5,577 nt of DNA from Actinomycetes bacterium. GTDB taxonomy: Bacteria > Actinomycetota > Thermoleophilia > Gaiellales > Gaiellaceae. The translations under genes and the position numbers were made by a program. The notes beneath the pieces are model-generated. The model saw only the letters and a program-made list of their open reading frames with translations, was not told the DNA's origin and did no database searches. This document shows, piece after piece, positions 1-5,028 of this stretch (position 1 is its first letter; the number at the start of each line of letters is the position of its first letter). The stretch is taken from NCBI GenBank assembly GCA_030624785.1, contig JAUXJK010000156.1, positions 1 to 5,577 of the forward strand. The letters run 5' to 3'.

Positions 1-252
1 AATCCAATCGATCACGGCGCGGAAACCGGCGGTAATGGCCACTCCCGTCACGCCAAAGATGAGGAGGAAGCTGAGCGACATCACTCCGCCGACGACCAGG
101 GCGCGACGAAGTGACTGTGCTCGTCCGACTGCCTCATCCTGGCCGATGCCCATGAAGTAGGACAGATATGCCGGAAGCATCGCGAATCCGCAGGGATTCA
201 TGATCGCGATCAGACCAGCCGCGTAGGCAACAGCCAGGGGCGCTTCGATCAT
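1..252 (-). CDS. ccdA: CcdA/DsbD-family membrane thiol-disulfide transporter, N-terminal part (cut by left window edge)
   Basis: Reading the minus strand from the ATG at 252 gives 84 residues with no stop to the window edge. The start reads MIEAPLAVAYAAGLIAI and is followed by N19-P20-C21-G-F-A-M-L-P-A-Y-L-S-Y-F-M-G. A first membrane helix carrying a Pro-Cys and followed by P-x-Y-L-S-Y is the hallmark of the CcdA / DsbD transmembrane family. These proteins pass electrons from cytoplasmic thioredoxin across the membrane to extracytoplasmic thiol proteins, for example in cytochrome c maturation. Helix 1 covers about residues 6-32 and helix 2 about 51-75. The loop between them (QDEAVGRAQSLRR) is charged. 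The partner cysteine expected in a later helix lies outside the window. ATG at 252 was chosen because no in-frame ATG, GTG or TTG occurs in the next 50 bases upstream; no clear ribosome binding site precedes it. The family call is firm. The exact role (cytochrome c, copper or other thiol proteins) cannot be read from this fragment. Confidence 0.85.
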   Translation of the reverse strand, partial: MIEAPLAVAYAAGLIAIMNPCGFAMLPAYLSYFMGIGQDEAVGRAQSLRRALVVGGVMSLSFLLIFGVTGVAITAGFRAVIDWI

Positions 253-260
253 CGCGTCGT

Positions 261-270
261 GAATCGATTC
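261..270. repeat. Perfect 10-bp palindrome GAATCGATTC upstream of the ccdA-like start
   Basis: GAATCGATTC equals its own reverse complement. It ends 8 bases upstream of the ATG at 252 on the minus strand, a position where a bound protein could block transcription or translation initiation. A 10-bp palindrome can arise by chance, so its role as an operator is only a possibility. Confidence 0.3.
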
Positions 271-510
271 GAGTAATTCAGCATGTCGATCGGTATGAGC
301 GCGCGACTCGCCGTCTCGATTCGCTCGCAGGCTGTCTCAGCAGCTGATTGCAGTTAAGCGTCCGTTAGCTACGCGTTGTGCTCGCTTGAGAGCGACCCAG
401 GCGGCCGCTTCCAATCGTGGACGAATGACCCTGCGCAAGCTGCTCGAGGAGGTCGAGAAATCCTCCTAGTCGGCAGGGATCGACGCAGCTTCGCGGCGAC
501 TATTTTGCGG

Positions 511-516
511 AAGGAG
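511..516 (+). promoter_or_regulatory. AAGGAG Shine-Dalgarno-like motif for the PAP2 gene
   Basis: AAGGAG is a strong anti-16S match. It lies 14 bases before the TTG at 531 and 17 bases before the ATG at 534. Both spacings are longer than the usual 5-10, so the motif favours TTG slightly while codon preference favours ATG. No other start codon lies at the ideal distance in this frame. Confidence 0.45.
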
Positions 517-533
517 TCGCTACGGTTGATTTG

Positions 534-1100
534 ATGTTCGGGCTCTTCGAGCTACTCGACAGATTCGATGCCAGCGCGTTGGACGCAGCGACAAAGCTTC
601 GTTGGGCACCGATCTCAGGTGTCTTCATTGTCGCGTCGTCCTGGTGGTTCAAGGGCCTGATCTTCGTAGGTGTCGGTGCGCTGGGCGACCTGAAGAATCG
701 CTCGATCTTGCCCTCGGCGGCCCTCGTCGGGGCGCTCGCGTTTGGCATGACATCGGGGATCGTTGCGGTGAGCAAGGATGCGGTCGGCAGGCTGAGGCCG
801 GCGATCGCGGACCCAACGATCGAGGCGCTCGTGGTGACGCCGTCGTCGGCATCGTTCCCGTCAGGGCATGCCGCCACAGCGTTTGCGGCAGCAGTCGCTG
901 TGGGAGTGATCTACCCGCGACTGCGCTGGCCGCTTGTCTGCGTGGCGGGCCTGGTCGCGCTGTCTCGGGTCTATCTCGGTGTTCACTACTGGCTCGACGT
1001 CGTTGTTGGCTGTGCACTCGGTACCGCAGTCGGGTTGGGCGTGGCCTGGAGCGCTGAGCGGGTTGTCCGTGGGTTCGTCGCATCTCCTGCGCCTACGTAG
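534..1100 (+). CDS. PAP2-family integral membrane phosphatase
   Basis: The 188-residue product carries the three motifs of the type 2 phosphatidic acid phosphatase family in order. Numbered from ATG 534 they are K81-x6-R88-P89 (KDAVGRLRP), P109-S-G-H112 (SFPSGHAATAF) and S144-R145-x4-H151-x3-D155 (SRVYLGVHYWLD). By family knowledge, the histidine of motif 3 is the nucleophile that forms a phosphohistidine, and His112 acts as acid/base. Hydrophobic stretches at about 27-50, 61-79, 114-128, 132-148 and 155-172 fit a small multi-pass membrane enzyme with the active site at the outer face. Likely substrates are lipid phosphates such as phosphatidic acid or undecaprenyl pyrophosphate; the sequence does not decide between them. 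The length is normal for the minimal single-domain family. A TTG at 531 would add one residue. The downstream oxidoreductase begins 34 bases later on the same strand, but its own promoter-like element argues against strict co-transcription. Confidence 0.9.
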   Translation: MFGLFELLDRFDASALDAATKLRWAPISGVFIVASSWWFKGLIFVGVGALGDLKNRSILPSAALVGALAFGMTSGIVAVSKDAVGRLRPAIADPTIEALVVTPSSASFPSGHAATAFAAAVAVGVIYPRLRWPLVCVAGLVALSRVYLGVHYWLDVVVGCALGTAVGLGVAWSAERVVRGFVASPAPT

Positions 1101-1122
1101 TCACTGGCCGCGTTCGCATCGC

Positions 1123-1128
1123 TAGCCT
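1123..1128 (+). promoter_or_regulatory. Probable -10 element (TAGCCT) for leaderless expression of the oxidoreductase gene
   Basis: TAGCCT fits the TANNNT -10 pattern of actinobacterial housekeeping promoters. It ends 6 bases before the ATG at 1135, so transcription would begin at or next to the start codon. The 34 bases before that ATG have no Shine-Dalgarno motif, which is what a leaderless gene looks like. No convincing -35 is visible; the nearest candidate, TAGTCA at 1098-1103, has a 19-base spacer. Confidence 0.5.
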
Positions 1129-1134
1129 GTCGCG

Positions 1135-2130
1135 ATGTCCCAGACACGCTCACTTGGTATCGGGTTCAGTCCGTTGGAACGCAGGCGAGAACTCATCGTT
1201 GAGCTTGCGGTGCTTGCCGAGCGTTGCGGTTACGATCGCGTCTCGCTCGGAGAGGGGTGGACGTGGGAGGTCCACCTGGTACTGGCTGAGATTGCCGCGA
1301 AGACCCGGAGGTTGAAATTCGTTTCGGCGGTGGTGTCCGCATACAGCCGCACGCCCGGCTCGATTGCGATGTCGGCTGCGACGCTCGCGGCGCAATCCGG
1401 TGGTCGCTACATTCTTGGACTTGGAGCGAGCTCGCAGGCGTTGACCGAGGGATTCCACGATGTTGCCTACACGCAACCTGTCTCTCAGCTGCGCAGGACG
1501 GTGCAGGACACTCGCGCTCTGCTCGCGGGCGGGCGGATAGAGACGACTCGCGACGTGCGTCCCCTTCGTCTCGGTGTGGACGACGTCACTCCAGTTCCGA
1601 TCTACATCGCTGCGCTCTCGCCCCGAACGCTACGACTCGTGGGCGAGCTTGCAGAAGGATGGCTTCCGTTCCTCGTGCCACCGGCGCAGCTCCCCGCGTT
1701 CGTCGAGGAGATCGATCGCGGACGATCCGGGCGAAGCCCTGAACTTGACCCGGCGATTCGAGTGCTGCCGGCGGTGCCCACCGTTGTCTCAGCCGACGCC
1801 GCCCGCGCGCGCGAGGTGATGAGTGCGATGCTCACGACCTATCTACTCGGGATGGGGGAGTTCTACGGCCCGTTTCTCGAGGGCATCGGGTTTAGCGACG
1901 AGGTAGCCGCCATTCGAACGGCCAACGAGCGCCCCGGAGACGGAATCATTCCAGAGGCTAGCGAGCGCCTTCTGCGTGAACAGACGATCGTCGGAACGCC
2001 TGATGAGGCATGGGCACGGCTCGCCGAATGGTACGAGGCCGGTGCCGACACGCCTCTCCTTACGCTCCCTCCGGGCGCGCCTGCAGAGCTACTGCGCGAG
2101 ACTGTTGAAGTCATGGCGCCCGGCTCATAG
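1135..2130 (+). CDS. Luciferase-like (LLM-class) flavin/F420-dependent oxidoreductase
   Basis: The 331-residue protein has the bacterial-luciferase-like TIM-barrel pattern. The N-terminus reads LGIGFSPLERRRELIVELAVLAERCGYD (strand then helix). It is followed by residues 56-67 (KTRRLKFVSAVV), G90-R-Y-I-L-G-L-G-A-S-S100 (the glycine-rich strand typical of the family), a PVPIYIAALSPRTLRLVGELAEGW block at about 154-176, and a C-terminal IVGTPDEAWARLAEWYEAGAD block at about 285-305. The last two are standard in F420-dependent methylene-tetrahydromethanopterin reductase-like proteins of actinobacteria. Members transfer hydride between F420H2 or FMNH2 and diverse organic substrates in the cytoplasm; the substrate here is unknown. 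The length (about 300-350) is typical and no truncation is seen. ATG 1135 is the annotated start because it follows the TANNNT element and the family N-terminus begins a few residues in. No dedicated partner gene is adjacent: PAP2 lies upstream and ftsH converges from downstream. Cofactor F420 rather than FMN is inferred. Confidence 0.88.
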   Translation: MSQTRSLGIGFSPLERRRELIVELAVLAERCGYDRVSLGEGWTWEVHLVLAEIAAKTRRLKFVSAVVSAYSRTPGSIAMSAATLAAQSGGRYILGLGASSQALTEGFHDVAYTQPVSQLRRTVQDTRALLAGGRIETTRDVRPLRLGVDDVTPVPIYIAALSPRTLRLVGELAEGWLPFLVPPAQLPAFVEEIDRGRSGRSPELDPAIRVLPAVPTVVSADAARAREVMSAMLTTYLLGMGEFYGPFLEGIGFSDEVAAIRTANERPGDGIIPEASERLLREQTIVGTPDEAWARLAEWYEAGADTPLLTLPPGAPAELLRETVEVMAPGS

Positions 2131-2156
2131 CGCCACGACGGAGCGCGCTTCCCCGG

Positions 2157-2187
2157 CATCGCGAACGCACGCACCCTGCGCGCGATG
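2157..2187. terminator. Hairpin between convergent genes, probable bidirectional terminator
   Basis: CATCGCG (2157-2163) pairs perfectly with CGCGATG (2181-2187). After a two-base AA bulge, CGCA (2166-2169) pairs with TGCG (2177-2180), leaving a 7-base loop (2170-2176). That gives 11 base pairs, mostly G-C, 26 bases after the oxidoreductase stop and 26 bases beyond the ftsH stop. No U-run follows on either strand (only GTTGTCC on the plus side), so it is not a textbook intrinsic terminator. Tail-poor hairpins between convergent genes are common in high-GC actinobacteria, and I infer the same role here. Confidence 0.55.
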
Positions 2188-2213
2188 GTTGTCCCCGGAA
2201 TCGGCTGGGAGCG

Positions 2214-4205
2214 CTAGGAGGTGTGCGGATTGGTGCTGCCCGGCGGCAGCTCTTGGGCCAGCGTGCCGGGGAGTGGGCGAGGCTCAGGCCCGAAACCCGG
2301 TGAGGGATCTGCCGCTGGTTTCGGTTCCTCGGCCGATTCCTCTTCGTCGACCTTCGGAGGTGGCTCAGGAAACACGCTTTCGGCTGACTCCCCGGCGAGC
2401 AGGCGTTCGTACTGGTCGCGGTCGATCGTCTCATGTTCGATCAGGAGCGCCGAGATCAGGTGGATCTCCTCCATGTGAGCCTCAAGGATCTTGCGTGCCC
2501 GCTCGCGGGCCTCCTCGACGATTCGATGGATCTCCTCGTCGATCGTGCTCGCGATCTCCTCGGAGTAGTCGGGCGCTGAGCCGATGTCTCGGCCGACGAA
2601 CGGCATGCTTCCGGAGCGGCCGAGAACTCGTGGCCCGAGCCGCTCGCTCATGCCGAATTTCATGATCATCTGCTTGGCGGTTTCGGTAACGCGCTCTAGA
2701 TCGTTCGCCGCGCCCGTGGTTATCTCGCCGAAGACGATCTCCTCGGCCGCACGTCCACCGAGCGTCATCGCCATCTGGTCAAGAAGATACGACCGCGTCT
2801 GCAGGAACCTGTCTTCTTTCGGCAGCGAGACAGTGACGCCGAGAGCCTGACCGCGCGAGATGATCGAGATCTTGTGGACCGGGTCGGTGTGTTCAAGGTA
2901 GTGGCCGACCAGGGCATGTCCCATCTCGTGATAGGCGGTGACGGAGCGCTCCTGCTCCGAGAGAAGTCGGGTGCGCTTTTCCGGTCCGGCGATGATGCGC
3001 ATGACGGCGTCCTCGAGCTGTTCCATCTCGATGAAGCGTCTTCCGCGACGGGCTGAGAGCAGGGCGGCCTCGTTGATCAGATTCGAGAGGTCAGCGCCGG
3101 TAAATCCTGGTGTGCCTGCTGCGAGCGCGTCGAGCTCAATGTCGCGTGCCAGAGGTTTTCCGCGCGTATGAACGTCGAGGATGGCGCGGCGACCGGCGCG
3201 ATCGGGACGGTCTACGACGATCTGTCGATCGAAACGGCCGGGACGCAGAAGGGCGGGGTCGAGGACGTCGGGGCGGTTCGTTGCAGCGACGACGATGACC
3301 GTGTCCTTGGGCTCGAAACCATCCATTTCGACGAGGAGCTGGTTGAGGGTCTGTTCTCGCTCGTCGTGTCCGCCGCCCATGCCCGTGCCGCGGTGTCGGC
3401 CGACTGCGTCGATCTCGTCGATGAAGATGATCGCAGGCGCTGTCTGTTTCGCCTGTTCGAATAGGTCGCGCACGCGGCTGGCTCCAACGCCCACGAACAT
3501 CTCGACGAAATCGGAACCCGAGATCGAGAAGAACGGAACGCCCGCTTCGCCTGCGACGGCGCGTGCGAGGAGCGTTTTCCCGGTTCCTGGCGGCCCGTAT
3601 AGCAGCACGCCCTTCGGGATGCGCGCGCCGAGCGCCCGGAAACGTGCTGGTGTGGCGAGAAACTCTTTGATCTCGTGCAGCTCTTCGACGGCTTCATCCG
3701 CGCCGGCGACATCGCCGAAGCCCACCTTGGGCATGTCGGGGCTGTGTCTCTTGGCCTTGCTCTTGCCGATGCCCATGACGTTGGAGGCGCCACCGCGCAT
3801 GCGGCGCATCAGGAAGATCCAGAAGCCGATGATGAGCAGGAACGGCAGCATGAACAACAGAATCGACCCAAACGTCGAGCCGCCCGTGCCCTCAGAGTCG
3901 AATGTGACGGAATTCGCCTCGAGAGCGCGCTGCAGTTCGATCTGTGCATCGGAGCTCGGATAGTTGACCGCGGCGGTTGACGCGTCGCTCATCACGACGT
4001 TGATGCCCTGATCGTTCGGATTGAAAACGACGCTGTCGATCTCGCTAGGGTTCGACTCGACGAGGTTGATCAGTTCGCTGAACGTCAGCTCAGTCTGAGG
4101 ATCGTCGTTGAACGAACGTGTGCCCGCAGCGATCAGCGCAACCGTCGCGACGACGATCACAATGATTACGACGCGTGGAAGCCAGGGGTTTTTAATGCCG
4201 TTCAC
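2214..4205 (-). CDS. ftsH: ATP-dependent zinc metalloprotease FtsH
   Basis: This is a complete 663-residue membrane-anchored AAA+ protease that degrades misfolded membrane proteins and selected cytoplasmic regulators as a hexamer at the inner face of the membrane. Order of parts: short N-tail and membrane helix 1 (about 10-28); extracytoplasmic domain (about 30-110, including LTFSELINLVESNPSEI); helix 2 (about 112-133); Walker A GPPGTGKT (204-211); pore loop MFVGVGASR (236-244); Walker B IIFIDEID (259-266); second region of homology from ATNRPD (308) with arginine fingers R321 and R324; zinc motif H426-E-M-G-H430 with probable third ligand D502 in TGAANDLERV; and an amphipathic C-terminal helical region. 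The usual zinc motif is HEAGH; Met replaces Ala here, with both histidines and the glutamate kept. A Pro/Glu-rich tail (about 612-663) follows the protease domain. The start is GTG at 4205, set by an AGGAG six bases upstream. The gene stands alone, divergent from a response regulator and convergent with the oxidoreductase. Confidence 0.98.
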   Translation of the reverse strand: MNGIKNPWLPRVVIIVIVVATVALIAAGTRSFNDDPQTELTFSELINLVESNPSEIDSVVFNPNDQGINVVMSDASTAAVNYPSSDAQIELQRALEANSVTFDSEGTGGSTFGSILLFMLPFLLIIGFWIFLMRRMRGGASNVMGIGKSKAKRHSPDMPKVGFGDVAGADEAVEELHEIKEFLATPARFRALGARIPKGVLLYGPPGTGKTLLARAVAGEAGVPFFSISGSDFVEMFVGVGASRVRDLFEQAKQTAPAIIFIDEIDAVGRHRGTGMGGGHDEREQTLNQLLVEMDGFEPKDTVIVVAATNRPDVLDPALLRPGRFDRQIVVDRPDRAGRRAILDVHTRGKPLARDIELDALAAGTPGFTGADLSNLINEAALLSARRGRRFIEMEQLEDAVMRIIAGPEKRTRLLSEQERSVTAYHEMGHALVGHYLEHTDPVHKISIISRGQALGVTVSLPKEDRFLQTRSYLLDQMAMTLGGRAAEEIVFGEITTGAANDLERVTETAKQMIMKFGMSERLGPRVLGRSGSMPFVGRDIGSAPDYSEEIASTIDEEIHRIVEEARERARKILEAHMEEIHLISALLIEHETIDRDQYERLLAGESAESVFPEPPPKVDEEESAEEPKPAADPSPGFGPEPRPLPGTLAQELPPGSTNPHTS

Positions 4206-4211
4206 GTCAGG

Positions 4212-4216
4212 CTCCT
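4212..4216 (-). promoter_or_regulatory. Ribosome binding site AGGAG for ftsH
   Basis: On the minus strand the sequence reads GTAGGAGCCTGAC followed by GTG. The AGGAG lies 6 bases from the start codon, an ideal distance, and this fixes the GTG start at 4205. Confidence 0.8.
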
Positions 4217-4282
4217 ACGTTGCACTCTCGACAAATGATGCCTTCACGTTTACCTGCTAGACCACGTTTGTGCGCCGATGGA

Positions 4283-4326
4283 TTCACTCTCAGGTTGCTC
4301 TTAGACTGATCTGACACTGTCTGGAC
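4283..4326 (+). repeat. Helically phased 11-bp repeat array, possible OmpR-family operator
   Basis: CTCTCAG (4287-4293) is followed by CTCTTAG (4298-4304), a 6-of-7 direct repeat with an exact 11-base period. Cutting the region into 11-base rows gives ttcactctcag, gttgctcttag, actgatctgac and actgtctggac. Rows 1-3 share TCT at columns 6-8 and all four share A at column 10; rows 3 and 4 match at 7 of 11. OmpR-family dimers bind two direct half-sites about one helical turn (10-11 bp) apart, so the first pair fits such a site well. Rows 3 and 4 are weaker and may be chance. The array ends 9 bases before the response-regulator ATG, which suits autoregulation. Confidence 0.5.
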
Positions 4327-4335
4327 GGTAGAAAA

Positions 4336-5028
4336 ATGACTCAACCCTGTGTACTCGTTGTAGATGATGAAGCACCGGTTCGGCGCGCCCTGGAGCGTGC
4401 GCTTGACCTAGAAGGGTACGTTGTCGAGCAGGCCTCGGACGGGGTTGAGGCCCTCGAGTGCATCGACAGAGCGCTGCCAGACCTCGTCGTGCTCGATGTC
4501 CTGATGCCGAACGTAGACGGTCTAGAGGTCTGTCGACGTCTGCGTAGCATGGACATTTCCGTGCCCGTATTGATGCTCACAGCGCGCGACGCGGTGTCTG
4601 ACCGCGTCGAGGGTCTGGATGCTGGGGCCGATGACTATCTGGTCAAACCATTCGCCCTCGCGGAGTTGCTCGCACGCGTGCGAGCGCTTTTACGGCGCCG
4701 TGAGAACGGTGAGACCAGCGAGAGTGGCGATGTGCTCGTAATCGGCGATCTCACGCTCAATCTGGGTACACGAGAGGTGGCGCGCGCGGGTCGCGCGATC
4801 GATCTAACGAGGACGGAGTTCAACCTGCTCGAGCTGTTCATGCGCAATCCGCGGCAGGTTCTGACGCGCTCGCAGATCTTCGAGCGGGTCTGGGGCTATG
4901 ACTTCGGCGCGAGCTCGAACTCACTCGACGTCTACATCGGATACCTGCGTCGCAAGACTGAGGCCGACGGCGAAGCGCGGATCATCCAGACAGCGCGGGG
5001 TGTCGGCTATGCGCTCCGAGAGGCATGA
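4336..5028 (+). CDS. OmpR/PhoB-family response regulator (MprA-like)
   Basis: The 230-residue product has a receiver domain (about 4-118) and a winged-helix DNA-binding domain (about 133-229) joined by a short polar linker (about 122-132). The receiver keeps the full catalytic set: D10 and D11 (acidic pocket), phospho-acceptor D54 in VVLDVLMP, T82 in MLTAR, and K104 in VKPF. Y101 occupies the switch region (DDYLVKPF). The output domain shows LTRTEFNLLELFMRNPRQVLTR and a recognition helix around SSNSLDVYIGYLRRK (193-207), then the wing RGVGYALRE. It overlaps the kinase gene by ATGA (5025-5028), indicating an operon and translational coupling. The receiver and output look closest to the actinobacterial MprA group (envelope stress), but this rests on overall resemblance, so no symbol is given. 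The Shine-Dalgarno region is weak. The phased repeats just upstream suggest the protein controls its own gene. Confidence 0.95.
   Translation: MTQPCVLVVDDEAPVRRALERALDLEGYVVEQASDGVEALECIDRALPDLVVLDVLMPNVDGLEVCRRLRSMDISVPVLMLTARDAVSDRVEGLDAGADDYLVKPFALAELLARVRALLRRRENGETSESGDVLVIGDLTLNLGTREVARAGRAIDLTRTEFNLLELFMRNPRQVLTRSQIFERVWGYDFGASSNSLDVYIGYLRRKTEADGEARIIQTARGVGYALREA

Larger units (their letters stand above)
253..533. other. Divergent intergenic region between ccdA-like and PAP2 genes
   Basis: These 281 bases hold no gene I can support. Visible items are a perfect 10-bp palindrome close to the ccdA-like start (261-270), a small inverted repeat AGGAGG/CCTCCT (447-467), and an AAGGAG motif (511-516) ahead of the PAP2 start. 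The hexamer TATTTT at 501-506 resembles a -10 element but has no good -35 partner and lies almost on top of AAGGAG. Promoters for both divergent genes must lie here unless each is transcribed from further away, but I cannot assign them with confidence. Confidence 0.6.
4206..4335. promoter_or_regulatory. Shared divergent control region between ftsH and the two-component operon
   Basis: These 130 bases must carry the start signals for ftsH (leftward) and the regulator-kinase operon (rightward). The ftsH half contains its AGGAG. The right half contains the phased repeats described separately. TAGACT at 4302-4307 is a possible -10 for the regulator gene but overlaps the repeats and lacks a good -35 (TGGATT at 4279-4284, 17-base spacer). 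The regulator has only a weak purine-rich stretch, GGACGG (4323-4328), ahead of its ATG. I cannot name a definite -10/-35 pair for either gene. Confidence 0.6.

Noticed and set aside
425..469. Fourteen-codon frame MTLRKLLEEVEKSS as a small protein gene
   Set aside because: It lacks a ribosome binding site at proper distance, is very short, and the frame upstream (from 299) has no coding character I can recognise. It is kept only as a low-interest finding.
500..877. A 125-codon minus-strand frame opposite the PAP2 gene
   Set aside because: The plus strand encodes all three PAP2 phosphatase motifs over this stretch, and the minus-strand product is low-complexity Ala/Ser/Pro with no family resemblance.
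1976..2665. A 229-codon plus-strand frame spanning the oxidoreductase end, the intergenic hairpin and the ftsH end
   Set aside because: It overlaps two well-supported genes in other frames and its product is Arg/Ser/Pro-rich with no domain.
3181..3963. A 260-codon open frame on the plus strand, antisense to ftsH
   Set aside because: It is the complement shadow of a highly conserved AAA+ region. Its product is Ser/Arg/Pro-rich with no recognisable domain, as expected from reading a high-GC gene backwards.
4313..4321. Small palindrome GACA-C-TGTC in the ftsH/regulator intergenic region
   Set aside because: Only four base pairs per arm; better explained as part of the 11-bp phased direct repeats or chance.
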